64,000 nt of DNA, taken from contig CM061921.1 of the NCBI GenBank assembly GCA_031002005.1, positions 147,221,283 to 147,285,282 on the forward strand, read 5' to 3'. Shown here piece after piece: positions 33,795 to 46,664 of the stretch. The DNA comes from Vandiemenella viatica (lineage: Eukaryota > Arthropoda > Insecta > Orthoptera > Morabidae). The position numbers were made by a program, and so were the translations under genes. How positions within the stretch are numbered: position 1 is the first letter of the stretch; every line of letters starts with the position of its first letter. Below the pieces are notes generated by a model that saw only the letters and a list, made by a program, of their open reading frames with translations, was not told where the DNA came from and did not search any database.

Positions 33795-35047
33795 GTCGTT
33801 ACAATATTAAGAACTATCGCCACATAATTCTCCTTCCTATCATATACAAAGTGTTTACGAAGGTCATAAATAATCGCATCAGTTCTACCTTGGACACAGT
33901 ACAACCAACCGAACAGGCTGGCTTTAGGTCAGGATTCAGCACTGTAGATCACATCGAAGTCATCCAAGAAGTAATAAGTCGAGCAAATGAATACCAGGTG
34001 CCACTCTGGCCTTTATCGATTTTGAAAAAGCTTTTGATTTAGTCCATCACTTAGCAATCATGCAAGCCCATCTAGAACAAGGAGTGAATCTAGGCCATAT
34101 AGACTTGCTGTAAAGCATTTACACCACTTCCACTGCCTTTGTCAACATCGCTGAAGCCACCAAAGAGTTCCCAGTAGAAAGGGGTAAAACAAAGAGATTC
34201 TATGTCCCCCAAGCTATTTACGTCAGTCCTGGAGTTGGCATTGTGAAAAATCCAATGGCAAAACAGAAGGTTGAGAATAAATGGAAGAAGTCTCAACAAC
34301 TTAAGATTCGCTGATGATATAGTTTTACTCTCCGTCTGGAAGGGATCAAAGAACTGATAAATGAACTAAAGGCAGCTTGCAGCGAATATATCAAAAAGCA
34401 AAATCATGCAAAACGAATGGGCAGAAAAAGATAAAGACAAGGCAGACACGAAAGATTCTGGTATTGAATCCGTAGATCAGTACATCTATCGTGGCCAACT
34501 GATCAACATGAATGGCGACTCAAAGCCTGAGATCTACAGACGCATTAAGCTGGGCTAGAGAGCATACGGAAGGAATTCCATAGTTTTTAAATCTAACATG
34601 CCAGTACGTCTTAAAAAACAGGTATTTGAACAATGTGTATTACTGGTAATCCCATATGCCTGCCAGACTTGGACCCTAAATAGTCACACGAAGCAAAATT
34701 TGAGAACTGCCCAGCGAAGTATGGAAAGAGCAATGCTAGGGCTTACAGGAAGAGACAGGAAAAGGGCCGTGCACATTCTTTCAATAACCAAAGTGACAGA
34801 CATCTTAAAGAGTCATGACCCAAAAATGACAATGGGCTGGTCATATTGCTCGCAAAAGAGATGAAAGATGGACTACGGCAGTACTGGATTGGATACCAAG
34901 GAACCTGAAAAGAGCAAGAAGACCCCCGGATCGCTTGGATAAGGATATACGTCGAGTTACAGGCGTGAACTGGAAGAGGGTGGCTCAAGATCGATCAGCC
35001 TGGAAGGAACTACAACAAAACTATGTAGAATTAAATTGTAATACATA
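33795..35047 (+). pseudogene. LINE reverse transcriptase, RTE/CR1-like, decayed
   Basis: The longest LINE relic here, covering the reverse transcriptase to the C-terminus. In order it shows NYRHIILLPIIYKVFTK, EQAGFRSGFST and motif A FIDFEKAFD near 34015, then motif B SMSPKLFTSVLE and the catalytic FADDIVLLS near 34308. The C-terminal part has YACQTWTL and RSMERAMLGLTGRDRKR. The enzyme would copy its own RNA at a nicked target. At least three frameshifts and several stops disable it. Clade placement is from memory of similar insect proteins. Confidence 0.85.
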
Positions 35048-35279
35048 GCTCATTAGACCTAAAGAGGCTACATCCTGAAATAAGGATTGATATAGCTGCA
35101 ATAATAAACCAAGCGAGTGGGAAGAAACTAAAGATTAATTTGGATGCGATTGCATATAGTGTTAAAATATTGTTCAAATGCGTAATGAATTCTGCCGCTA
35201 TGACCATGTGTCGACTGCTTTAACTGTAACATAGTTTCCATCCGTAGCCATGAATTCTCGTACCGAGCCTGGCAGGTTA

Positions 35280-35485
35280 ATGATGGGGCGCGGTATTCTG
35301 TAAGACGTGGTTTAGATATGTCGAGCCATTCAGATCCTGTTTTTTTTTTTTTCCAGAATCGCCCCAGAAAATGGCTTTGTTGATTCTTCCATAAAGGCCA
35401 TGGCCGATTTCCTCCTCGTTCCTCACACAAAACCCTCTTTCGGCTCTTAAAGACCTCGTCGACAAGTCTTAAAGCTATAATAGTG
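35280..35485 (+). mobile_element. SINE1 copy, heavily decayed
   Basis: Recognisable pieces are AAGGCCATGGCCGATTTCC, CTTAAAGACCTCGTCGAC and AAGTCTTAAAGC. The head is barely visible and a T-run interrupts the core. Confidence 0.6.
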
Positions 35486-35489
35486 TTCA

Positions 35490-37403
35490 AATCACATATC
35501 ACAAGGGAATCTACTTTAGATATTACGTATCATAAAACACACGACAACATTCTTGTAATGTAATAGTTATATATATTGAAGATATTTTGTTTTCTGTTAA
35601 ATTTTATAAATAATTCAATAAGAATAAAAATTTCAAAATTCAATAATTTTTCGTTGAAAGACCATCGATAAAAACTAATATTTATTAAATTTACTGATTA
35701 CACAAAAAATTAATTATGAATATAGAGTACAACACGCAATAATGTGAGGTTTGTCACCATGGTAAACTACCTTTATGTATAGCATCCTTGATAGCGAGAT
35801 GACGTCACTACAGTTGTTAAATTCATCTGTCGCGTAAAAACCTTTGACATCTGTATGCTTCAGTGTTTGTGACATGTTCAGTTTAGAACAAGAAAGTTTT
35901 AGGCATTGTTTGTAATTAACGCTGTAATTTTGGAAACTAAATTCCGGACAAGAGCCAGATATCTGTAGCAAACTGGTGCATTTGCAATTGAAGAAATTAG
36001 GTTAGTCTCTCCCCCCCCCCAAACTTGCAGTATGAAGTAGTTGCTACTTTCATAAATTACAAATATTATGTGGAGAGCTCTTAATTCTATCATTCGTAAA
36101 GCGTAGAGTCTAATTTACAGTAAACAGTCGCATTATGTATCCATATCACCTGTGAATATATCTGATCCTGATTCCACTCTAACTGCTTCAAAGTGAGTGG
36201 GTTGACTCTTATTAAATTATGCAATATAATTATTTGCGTGATAGGTGAACCTCAAGAGACAGATTTTAATATTTTATGCAAATGAAATGAAATGATTGGA
36301 ATAATTGCGATAAATGAATCTGTGAAAAAAGAGAATTGACAAAGCATAGCTCAGACATTTATTTAATCTTCAAATGTCAAATCGAATCTTTTATTAAAAT
36401 TTCGATGCAAAGTGCATTTCACAACATTTGAATCTATAGAACATGAGAGTATATAGTGGTTATTAGAACCGGGCAGTTTACGGATCTTTTCATTGTTGTT
36501 GTGGACAAATTAAGAGCGGCGTTTGCTAACTGGATGATGCGGTCTGCAATTCAGGTAGTGACGTCCACAGTGGGGGGACTAGACGGGAATCTCAAATATC
36601 GCTAAACGGTTCGGTGAAGCTCCATCTCTGCTATTAGCAGCTAACGGGGCGCAGCAAACGCGACCAGCTGTCTTCAGCCGAACAGACCCATTGGTAATGA
36701 CCCAGATGTGGTCTTAGTGCCAACCGAAGAAGTAACGAATTTTTCAACTACCTCGTGATAAGTCAGATCGTCGTCTTTATAGGGGTGGTCCGCTGCCAGT
36801 CGTACGCTTCCGCGACTAAATCTCGCTTTCCCATAGGCTACATGGAGGAGGCGGTACATAAATAGTTCCCACGTGCAGAAAGTACGTCTATGATCACCGT
36901 AAAACATTTTGGGCCTTTTTTGAAGCGTCAGAAAAAAATAGTTCTCGTAACCTGGACTTTGCGGTCACTTTTTAAACTTCCCATTGCCTCTGTGCATTTA
37001 TTCACATCTCGCTAAGTAATTGTTCTTGGATCGTCATTGTAAAAATTCACCTCGCCAAAACTACACGCTCTCTTAAATCCAGCTTACAGGTAATTTTATG
37101 GAGTTTCCATTACTATACTCTAAAAGATGTTTTGTTTTTCTTTTGGCCTAGCCGTGAACATCCGGAGCCTGGGTATAAATTGAAATCCGCTCTCCTTTGT
37201 TGTTACTAGTATGCGTACAGTCATACCTGAACACTTATTAAAATGTTAGAAATATTAATATCACTGGAGGCTGTGATAAGTTACTATGGGTATGCCTTGG
37301 CATCACTAATCTGTTCTATCGTTTACATGACACGGCGTATTTTAACCCACATTAGCACAAACTTCTAGCACGTTTTAACTGTCTGAGCATTTTAACTTTG
37401 TTG
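35490..37403. other. No gene recognised
   Basis: Mostly AT-rich. At 36560-36910 a GC-richer patch holds a 77-codon minus-strand frame and a TATAAAG word on the minus strand near 36780. Neither is enough to name a promoter or long terminal repeat. Confidence 0.35.
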
Positions 37404-37600
37404 AACGGCCTGATGGCGCAGTGGTTAAGGTTACTGACGGGAGATCGGAAGGTCCCCAGTTCGAAACCGTCTCGGCGGGGATTTTCGCAGTCCCTTAACC
37501 TGATTTTCCCCTCTGATATAACTAGTTGTGTAATGTAAAGTATGCCAGAATGCTACAGTTTTCAAGATTTCACATTAAACAGTAGGTTCCCTTTACTTTA
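37404..37600 (+). mobile_element. SINE3 (tRNA-derived)
   Basis: Head with A box CTGATGGCGCAGTGGTTAAG and B box CAGTTCGAAACC, then an unrelated body. No functional tRNA: the arms do not pair well and the body runs on. Single copy in this window. Confidence 0.55.
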
Positions 37601-39384
37601 CCTTCTTCGGGAGGACCCAACCTACCCCCTGGTTGAATATCAAGCTTACCTTTTGCTTATGCATTGTTACGAGACTTTCAGCCTCATTTTTGCAGTCTAA
37701 CAAAGATTTTACGAAATATCTCTGATATTGCGTTTCGCTATTATTCTGTATGTATTGTCAAGATTTCCAGAGGGCTATATATCTTCTTTTAAAGTGCAAC
37801 CAGTCATTTGTTCAAATTATCAAATGTACTATGAGTGAGCGAACTTGGGTGGAAAAGAAGTAGTTATATTTCTACGTTCTTCCTTAAACGAATGTTAAAT
37901 TTAATCTGTGTTTTCGACCCATCAGCCCTTCTTTTTTGAATTGGTGTATTTTAAACGTATATTTTAACATCTTTTGCCACCACTCTGTTATGAGTGTAAT
38001 GAGCGTGGTTGATATTTGAAATTATTTCGCCGTCTCTTATAGACTTCATTACACTCGATTCTTGAACCATAACTACGTGTTTTACTTCATGTGTCTTTCC
38101 AATTTCCAATGCGTATATTCACATGGGCTAAAGATTTTCCGTATATATTCTAGCTTCGTTTTTCGCTTACAAATTCTTTTAGACCATACTGATTGTCAGG
38201 TATCCTGCTACACCATTCGATGGAATATACTGGTACCATACCTTTTTCTCTAAAAGACTTGTTAGTCAGAAGTACGGCTGATTACATTCTGATTGTGTTT
38301 TGTCATTTGCTGCTATTCCACATACTAGGAGATTGTGTTCTAGAAATTGTTTCGCCAAATGATATCGTAATTCACGTTTTTTTAACCTGATTTTTTTGAA
38401 ATTATACTGCGTTCTTTTTAAATTTGCTTCTGTTTGTGCAAACAGAAAGGGGTCATCTGTGTGACATACGATATTTACTCGCAGATTTCCCATTGGTTAT
38501 CCTTCTCTAAAAATTAACTCGTGTATTAACTGATCCATTGATCAATCAGTAAACTGAACAGGGACCTTAACCATAGTGATGCCTTCAACATGTATTGGCT
38601 CTTGAATATATTTGTTTGAGATTAATGCTAACCGCATTTGTTATGAACTCGTATGTAAAAATCTTGTTACGTAGGTATCTTTATCTCTCAATATATCTTA
38701 ACGCAATACTTCCATGGTTTGGTGGAAGGATTCACTGGTTATCTTCCCGCAAGGCACTCTATTGCATACTGCTTGCGTCAGACTACTGTTGAAGAACTAA
38801 GGACTACTTTCGTAGCCAGATATTTTCGTCGCATATGTTGAGGGGATTCTTGTTTCTAAGGCAGTAGCGTAGCTTTTGTCCCGCCTACGTACGTCTAGCT
38901 CACAAAGAGTACGACGCAGTACATCTGCGCCGTGAGCTACCATATTCAATGCCTCGGCGTATTGAAGCTCTGATGAAATCACTGAAACTTCTTGTTAGGT
39001 TCCCATTTCAGGCTTTCAGGAGTATGCATAGCCAGATACTGTGCAACAGTCGATTCCACATGTATCATACGTGTATTTACAATTCCTATGTTACTTACAC
39101 ACCTGAAGCGTTTCTAGGTAAGAGATCTGTTCTTTCTTCTACAAAATCTAATTTTTCTTTTCAATTCGTGCTTTAGTGGTTTGCCAGCAGTTAACATACA
39201 CTTTTGTCCATGCTGAAACACGCAACATAGATTTCAGTTGTCCACTGTTTATCGATCTCGCCCTCAGTCGAATACCGGGGGGAGAGATGTTCTTGCTACA
39301 AACATGCTAAAAAGGTGAAAAGTTGTCTTATATGGCGACAGTTGGCAGGACTCCTAAATGGACAATTCAAAACAATTTAGCTAA
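37601..39384. other. No recognised feature
   Basis: AT-rich; no repeat family or gene recognised. Confidence 0.4.
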
Positions 39385-40496
39385 GGGGGCGCCCATTTTG
39401 TGAGGTGTTTTTCCTGAGTTTCGGACCCCCCTTTTTCTGGTGAGATTTGACCGGACTCCCCCCTCCCCCGCCTTTCTGGTGAGATTTCGTCGGACCCCCT
39501 ACCCCCCACGCCGTTCTGGTGAGATTTGGTCGGACCCCCTCCCCCCCACGCCTTTCTGGTGAATTTGGTCGGACCCCCTCCCCCCCACGCCTTTCTGGTG
39601 AGATTTGGTCAGACCCCCTCCCCCCCCACGCCTTTCTGGTGAGATTTGGTCGGACCCCCTCCCCCCCCACGCCTTTCTGGTGAGATTTGGTCGGACCCCC
39701 TCCCCCCCACGCCTTTCTGGTGAGATTTGGTCGGACCCCCTCCCCCCCCACGCCTTTCTGGTGAGATTTGGTCGGACCCCCTCCCCCCCCACGCCTTTCT
39801 GGTGAGATTTGGTCGGACCCCCTCCCCCCCACGCCTTTCTGGTGAGATTTGGTCGGACCCCCTCCCCCCCACGCCTTTCTGGTGAGATTTGGTCGGACCC
39901 CCTCCCCCCACGCCTTTCTGGTGAGATTTGGTCGGACCCCCTCCCCCCCCACGCCTTTCTGGTGAGATTTGGTCGGACCCCCTCCCCCCCACGCCTTTCT
40001 GGTGAGATTTGGTCGGACCCCCTCCCCCCCACGCCTTTCTGGTGAGATTTGGTCGGACCCCCTCCCCCCCCACGCCTTTCTGGTGAGATTTGGTCGGACC
40101 CCCTCCCCCCCACGCCTTTCTGGTGAGATTTGGTCGGACCCCCTCCCCCCCACGCCTTTCTGGTGAGATTTGGTCGGACCCCCCCCCCTTTCCGGTGAGA
40201 TTTGGTCGGACCCCCTCCCCCTCCTAAGATGACGTAAAATTTCGACGGGACCACCCTCCTCCCCTTGCTGAGCGATCTTTAAATTTTTTTAAAAAAGCTC
40301 TCCTGTTTCCGAGGGTGGTTTACCCCATCTCAAGTCGCGTCCTTTGTGGACTTTTTCTTAGCTCCACTGTCAATCATGAATTTAATAAGATGTGAGATTT
40401 CCGTCGATTTTCCCCACTCCCCCTCCTTTTTGTTGAGATTACGCCGGACCCACCCCTCCCTTCATAATTCACCTCACGTAATTAATGGACGCCCCC
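39385..40496 (+). mobile_element. Harbinger-like MITE, family B, copy 3, expanded
   Basis: The termini match the other family B copies: left GGGGGCGCCCATTTTGTGAG; right, reversed, GGGGGCGTCCATTAATTACG. TAA flanks both sides (39382-39384 and 40497-40499). At 1112 bp it is over three times the length of copy 1, because an internal unit has been amplified. Long open frames run through the array on both strands, but they only reflect a repeat with few stops. Confidence 0.85.
39441..40225 (+). repeat. 40-bp minisatellite, about 20 units
   Basis: The unit is GGTGAGATTTGGTCGGACCC, a C-run with one T, then CACGCCTTTCT. Units differ chiefly in C-run length (39-42 bp overall), with the outermost ones most diverged. 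I count about 20 copies of the GAGATTT(G/C)GTC word. Confidence 0.95.
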
Positions 40497-40578
40497 TAAC
40501 GAAAGCAACGGGAAATTACTCTAGTTAGATTTCCACTGTAACCTGCAGACGCACGTTTCTCTTATAACACGAGTACTA

Positions 40579-40805
40579 ATCGAGCGTGCTGGGTGAGCGG
40601 TTATCGCTCTGGTTTCGGATTCGGGAGGACGCCGGTTTGAATCCCTGTCCGGGCATCGATATTTGGTTTTTCCATGGTTTCCCCAAATCTCTCCTGGCGA
40701 ATTCCGGGATGCTTCCTTCAAAACACCATGGCCGAATTTCCCGTTTCTTGTCCCCAGTCCCATCCCACCTAACTCGACGACGCGTAACGCCATAAAAAAA
40801 GTGTC
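40579..40805 (+). mobile_element. SINE1 copy
   Basis: Head TCGAGCGTGCTGGGTGAGCG, B box GGTTTGAATCCC, and a tail shortened to AACTCGACGACGCG with poly-A. It lies 80 bp right of the expanded MITE. Confidence 0.82.
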
Positions 40806-41665
40806 TGAGATATTTGATTTTGCATTCATTTGACCAGTTGTAGTTACTCAACCTCCTTGCATTCAGTTTCAGGTCCCCATAGTCATGCCCCTTTTCCAGA
40901 AGTTATTTTAAAAATCTTCCAGAATTCACTACAGCTGTAATAAATCGAGCAGTAAAGGACATCTTATATATGCCAGCCACTCTAAAGTTATTTACAACGT
41001 AGCTGTGCCTTGTAATAGGTTTTACGGACACTGTAACTTTAATGTTAGCCATCAATTTGCGCGAAGTATCAAATTTAGCAGTTTAATCTCTAATTACTGA
41101 CTATTCTGCATGAAACGAACAGTATGATGTAACTAGTACTGCTATTATTACTAAGATTCACTCTCGTTCAGTTTCCATCGTTGTATCTAATTCGTCGAAG
41201 TTACACAACGTACATCAAACAAATGCCATAGGTCAAATAATCAACTCCATCCCACAAACGTGTCTAAAGGATCTCTGAATAGCAATAATGAGTAGGTAAC
41301 GCTACAATCGGCACACAAATTAGTCATTTTCCAGTGGTTTCAATGACTGGTGTAGTTATAAACTGAGTCTTGATTTTACTTTAATTCGGTTGTTGAATAA
41401 AAACTCCCGTTTGAGATGGCTATTAGTGTTCAGTTTAATATTTCGAGGGTTCATACCAACAAAGCGTATAGGAATAAACAACTCTCCTGTTATTTGCAGC
41501 TCATTTCAAAATGTTTCAGGTAAGCAGGGCCAGCGCTAGGAATTTTTTTTTAGCGACAATGAAGCATATATTGAGTTCGAAATTAACAGTAGTGGGAATG
41601 GTAACCCCATTGGCACAGCTGGTGCTGACACGTGGTTAGCTGGAAGTAATTTTCATCAGGTCTTT
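40806..41665. other. No gene recognised
   Basis: At 41526 the word CAGGGCCAGCGCTAGG resembles a hAT terminus, but no partner end is found. Confidence 0.35.
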
Positions 41666-42040
41666 GAGAGCGTCCATAAACTACGTGGCTCCGTCTGAGG
41701 GGGGAGGGGTTGGCTGGAAAGCTATGCTGAGCTACGTGGGGGGGAAGGGGGGTTTCCAAGCAAGGCCACCTAGCTTCTTATTCATTTTGTTTGTCACAGT
41801 TAAAATAAGGTACAGAACACACAATAGCATGTGAATATTTATTTCCGTCATTGAACTATCTCCGTATGTAATTTACGATAGTCTGACAAGAAGAAAAGTG
41901 CAAAACAGCTTCTGGAATCGATAGGGGAAAAAAGCTTTGTCCCACGAGGGGGGGGGGGGGGGTAGAAGCAAAAACCACTTTGGACTACTTGAGGGGTTCA
42001 CAGGAAACCAAAATGGAGCTACGTGGTTTATGGACACCCT
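41666..42040 (-). mobile_element. Harbinger-like MITE, family A, copy 4
   Basis: Left GAGCGTCCATAAACTACGTG, middle CATGTGAATATTTATTTCCG, right GTGGTTTATGGACACCC. The target duplication is no longer clear. Confidence 0.75.
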
Positions 42041-42044
42041 TTTG

Positions 42045-42240
42045 GCGGACGGGGTAGGTGAGGTGGTGGTGCACTATTCCTTGTGACCAGATTGTGCCTT
42101 AAGATCCTGGGGCACGCAATACGTAAGAAATGACTGCATACGACACTGATATTTCGTCTGAGGGCGTTAAGCCTGAATGGGGCGGCACCTGGTTTCACCA
42201 TCTCGCTTCTTTCAATTCATTCATATACACAAAAAGATAA
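42045..42240 (+). repeat. Interspersed repeat with ATTCATTCAT tail, copy 2
   Basis: GAGGGCGTTAAGCCTGAATG and TCTTTCAATTCATTCATA parallel 20024-20190. It directly follows the MITE. Confidence 0.4.
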
Positions 42241-44203
42241 GACACGTAAATATATGTCTATTATTAAAAATGGCAAGGGGAACAACTCCAGTTTAAAATT
42301 TTCAAAGGAAAATCGAACAAACCAAACTGTTGATGGTGAAAGAAATGCTAGTAGAAATCTATGTCCAAAATTTAAGAAAAAACCCTACATTCTTTATTAC
42401 AAAAAAATATGGTGAAACTGATGCCGAATGGTAAAATTATTATGTGTTATGCCAGAAGACAGAGCAGAATATGGCAAAGCTAAAACAGCAATATACAGTA
42501 GCTACATATACTATAGCGTGTCCTCATAACGGCTGTTACAGCGGGAACATCCTCCTGGGATTCTCTAGCTTGCTTTCAATCGAACATGCTGGAGCAAAAT
42601 TTTTAAGTCCCATTTTGTAATCTTATTTCACATTTTTCGGGAACATAGATGCACGAAACGAGGCATGGGACTATGAATTTACGAGGTATTCGTGGAAAAT
42701 TTAGTAGACGTAATGGACAATGTGAATTTCTTTACTTTGAATGGTATCTGCAATCCACGTGTCCAGGGCGGCGGGACCATATCGACTTTTCGGCCCACGC
42801 AGGTCAACGGCTTTCGCCCTAAATCTGCCTAGACAGTTCCCTGTGGACGTAACAAACGGCCAGTTTTACCTGGAAGCGTCAATCTTTTAAGCTAAATAGA
42901 TTTGTTCAGCATGAGAGGATTAATGTGTGTGTGTACGTCCGCTGTACGAGACTTGCTCGAGGAAAAAGCTAACCTCAAAGCCAAATAACTCGAAGAGACG
43001 GATGTAAATAAATTGCTTTACCGACAAAGATTTCGGAATAACCCGAGCTTGCTGTGTTCAGATTATAGGTTTTGATGGCAGAAGAAATATGAATTCGGAG
43101 AGTGAAGCGCATTAATTCTTTATAGTGACCTACATTTGAAAATTCACTTCTAAACATTTTCTCGCTATTGTAGAAGCTTATATGGCATTAATAATCACGT
43201 TGAAGACACACCCTAACAATAATTTTAAGTCCATACTACAGCAATGTTCATTGGTTTTCTTTAAATAATGGTACAAAATTGTTAACCTACTAAACATAGC
43301 AAGTTATTTTTCGGAAAAATCGTTTTAATGAAGTGCCATGGTGAGCCTCAAACAAGCTGATCTCTCGGTTGAATAGTAACAATGTGTCTGTGTATGCGTT
43401 AAATGCTTATAGAATGGTAGGAAGTCTTTTAAACTTAGTTTCAGTGAAAACTACTACGAAACGCGTGTCGTCTTATTCTTAGCGAATTAACGTAGTTTCT
43501 TTTACAGATGTCCTGAACATGTAATTTCTGAAGAGATTATTACTAGGCTGCAGAAAATGCGCATACTATCTGAATTTTGAGTAGGCAAGGGTAAAATACC
43601 TTGGTAGTTTGTTCCCCATAGGCGAAGTTTACCATGGTACCATTAGACGGTGTTTACACTTAATTCCAACATAAAAGCAATTTAAGATTTCCGGATTGAT
43701 GTATAGGAAGATCACCGTTCCCTAATTTCTTTTTTCTCACGGTAACTCTGCACTAGCGGCTTCTACAATTCAGAATTGCAGAAGGTATATTTAGAACACT
43801 TGTATTAAATTTTCCAGAAGCACAGCTTCATGTAAAAGATGGGCAAGGAATGTTCCCTGCGTCACCACGAGACAGACTATGACAAAAACACTGCAATACA
43901 AAATACAATTTCTCTTCACACCTGCTTTCCTACTAATTTTCTTTTTTTAATATATATTGTTTGCAAACCCACTGTCCAACTACTTCTTCCCTTCAAAAGT
44001 TTTAATTTTAAATTATTTCAGTGTTTCTGGTACGTTCATTTCCGTTGGTAATTTCAGTCCCTCACTTCCTTACCTACAAAGGAAAATTTTCAGTTTTCCT
44101 TAATTCCTGAATTAAAGTGCCTGCTTATGGTCATGGTCATCTCTTACCTTCAAACTCAATTTTTTTCCCAATATTCTCCAAGCCTCATCACCAAATATAC
44201 GTA
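42241..44203. other. No recognised feature
   Basis: AT-rich unique-looking DNA with no supported gene. Confidence 0.4.
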
Positions 44204-44402
44204 GCTCACTGGTTGAGGCGCTTGCTTTCAAAAGTTTGCTGCTCCGTTCCCGGGTTCAAATCCCAGTGGGCGCAAGAGATTTTGATAGCTGTGTTTGATC
44301 ATATGAGATACGCCAGGTGATTCTGTGGTTTGCATTCCACGCCAAACTGTGGATCCCACCTGGCCGTCCTTCCTGACACAGTGGTTTAATATGCCCCCTT
44401 CG
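44204..44402 (+). mobile_element. SINE2 copy, interrupted by a MITE
   Basis: tRNA-like head GTAGCTCACTGGTTGAGGCG, B box GGGTTCAAATCCC, then the GTGGTTTGCATTCCACG body word shared with 14225. The sequence is cut at 44403 by the next MITE. Confidence 0.65.
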
Positions 44403-44405
44403 TAA

Positions 44406-44797
44406 GGGAGCGTCCATAAACCACGTAGCTCTATTTTGGCCTCCTGTGAACCCCGCACCCCCGCCCCTCCCCCACGTAGTCCTACATGGCTTTTGCTTCT
44501 ACTCCCCCCTACCCCGCAAGTAGCTTTTTTCCCCTTTTGATTCCGGAAGACATTTTGTACTGTTTTCTATTGTCAGACTATTTTAAATTACATACGGAGA
44601 TAATTAACTGAGGGGAAATAAATATTCACATGCTGTTGTGTGTTCTGTTCCTCATTTTAACTGTGAAAAATGTTATGGAAGGAAAGGTACTTGGCCTGGC
44701 TCGAAAACCCCACCCTCCCCCCCCACGTAGCTCAGCGTAGCCTTCTGGCCAACCCCTTCCCCTCCTGGACCGAGCCACGTAGTTTGTGCACGCTTCC
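44406..44797 (+). mobile_element. Harbinger-like MITE, family A, copy 5
   Basis: 392 bp, flanked by TAA at 44403-44405 and 44798-44800. Left GGGAGCGTCCATAAACCACG; right, reversed, GGAAGCGTGCACAAACTACG. This is the longest family A copy here. Confidence 0.85.
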
Positions 44798-44813
44798 TAA
44801 GGATCTAACCAAC

Positions 44814-45060
44814 CTAAGTTAGTTTTGCATCTCCAAATAGCTCTTCGCCCATCTCTATATTCCAATGAATCCCATCCCAGTTACTGTATCGTACTAGATA
44901 TCGACTGCGTTCTGCAATAATTTCCATAAAAAATCTAGCTGTCCTTCTCTGCACCCCTACAACTTCTGAATTTGATTCACAAAATGTGGGTCCCATGCTA
45001 CGCCACCATATACGAGCAATGGTCTGACTTAAATTTTGTAACCTTTTTTTTTCCCCCCGG
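44814..45060 (-). pseudogene. LINE C-terminal fragment, Jockey/CR1-like
   Basis: The minus-strand frame contains GVQRRTARFFMEIIAERSRY and a following NWDGIHWN. This resembles the VQRRAARF ... LGW pattern near the C-terminus of Jockey- and CR1-type polymerases. No catalytic motif is included, so it is a 5'-truncated relic. Confidence 0.6.
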
Positions 45061-45065
45061 TACAT

Positions 45066-45633
45066 TTTTTTTCGTCACTCTCTCCAATAAATGAAATTTT
45101 CAACTCTCATTGTACCATGCCTAATTTCACCTGCTAAATTGAGTTTACTTGGCAGATACCTGTATTTTATTACAATTATTTGACAATCTGCATATTCTCT
45201 CGGCGTAAACATACTCAAAATATTAAGTTACTTTAAAAGTATTTTTGAGATATTTGAAGTTAGAATGAACATCCCTGAAATTTATTATGGGGGGGGGGTC
45301 AGAAATATCTTCACTGAAATCAAAATACCTGTCACAGTTACGCATTATTCTGACTGTAAGTGATATTTGTTTGCTTTGGGGTCGTTAAGAATACCAGATT
45401 TAAAATTTGGCGAGTAAAGAAACTTTCAGATGGAGCCAAATGCAGTTAGTCAGTGCAGTAGAAGTCCCTGATAGACCCATCGACGGATTTACGGGGCTGT
45501 ATATTTTAATCTCCGGAAGTTGATGAGGGTTTGTTTACGTTGGATATTTATAGCGGTTTGCAGCTGATCGTGATGCAAATGGCCACGACTTAAAGACAGG
45601 ACCTATACTGAAATTTGCCTTAATTTATTTCGT
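45066..45633. other. No recognised feature
   Basis: AT-rich with a G-run at 45290-45298. Confidence 0.4.
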
Positions 45634-45876
45634 ACGGAGCGTGCTGGGTGAGTGGTAACGCTCTGGCCTCGCATTCGGTAGGATGCGTGTTCGAATCCTT
45701 GCCCGGCCATCTAGATTTGGGTTTTCCGTGGTTTCCCAAAATTACGCCAGGCGAATGCTGGGATGGTTCCCCCAAAAGGTGACGGCCGAATTCCGTTCCT
45801 TGCCTCCCCCTTCCCCCCCACTCCTTTCCCGCCTGCAATCAACTCGACGTTGACGAGGCTTAAAGCCAAAAAAGTT
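45634..45876 (+). mobile_element. SINE1 copy
   Basis: Head ACGGAGCGTGCTGGGTGAG, B box GTTCGAATCCTTGCC, tail AACTCGACGTTGACGAGGC. A C-rich expansion sits between core and tail. Confidence 0.82.
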
Positions 45877-46495
45877 TAATAATACTATAAAGAACTGAAA
45901 TCTGTGTGAACTGAGTCTGTTCATCGTAAATAATTAGCTCCTGTGTAATGCCACATTAACATATTCTGTTCAGTGTGGAACTTATTTTAGAAGGCTGAAT
46001 ACCTGACGCAACAGCAAGCAGCATTGTGTTGTGAACTTTCTCTGTCCCTGCTTCTGCAGGCAACAGCCTCGTTAGCGACAATAAACGGGGCGCTGCTTGA
46101 ATTACGCCGCTGTCTTAATCACCACACTTCCCAGCCACATCTCCACTGTAGAGACGTTGCTCAACTTCCTATTCCCCTTCTATTTTTCTCCGGCAACAAT
46201 TTATGCGAGAAAATAATGTTCTAACGGCTTGCTGTTTTATAGAATCACGACATAGTTATAAGTGAGGATGGTAGAGCCTGATATTACCCTAAATGTTTTA
46301 AATTAAAATTTGAGTTTAGCATTGGCAGTCGCTCAAGCGTTGATATCAAGCCATATTTATCCCTTCCGGGTATCCAACCTGTATCATATGGAAATGACCG
46401 ATGTAGCACTAAAACTGAAAATCAGTTGGACTTAAAACTTAAAGTTTTGGTCTCTCGCCTTAATGAAATTTTCGAACTCTAATTCCTGGATGGTT
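45877..46495. other. No recognised feature
   Basis: Nothing supported on either strand. Confidence 0.4.
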
Positions 46496-46664
46496 TTTAA
46501 GTGCTTTACGCCTCGTTGAGGTTATTAGAGACGGAGAGGAAGTGAGGGGGCGATGAATGAGAAGGAATTCGGTCATGGTATTTAAAGGAACCATCCCAAC
46601 ATTCGCCTGCAGTAATTTCCGGAAACCTTGAGAAACAAATCTGGATGGCCTGGTTGGGAGATAA
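46496..46664 (-). mobile_element. SINE1 copy, head lost
   Basis: Tail and core in minus orientation (GCTTTACGCCTCGTTGAGG, GGAACCATCCCAACATTCGC). It ends before the B box. Confidence 0.7.

Noticed and set aside
37404..37480. Possible tRNA gene
   Set aside because: A and B boxes are present, but arms do not pair convincingly and a SINE-like body follows.
39441..40225. CRISPR-like array
   Set aside because: Units are adjacent with no variable spacers, and the context is an insect transposon.
39377..40254. Open frames of 150-258 codons with Gly/Pro-rich repeats
   Set aside because: They run through the 40-bp minisatellite in several frames and on both strands; a repeat without stops explains them.
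41526..41560. hAT terminus CAGGGCCAGCGCTAGG
   Set aside because: No matching second end or 8-bp duplication found nearby.
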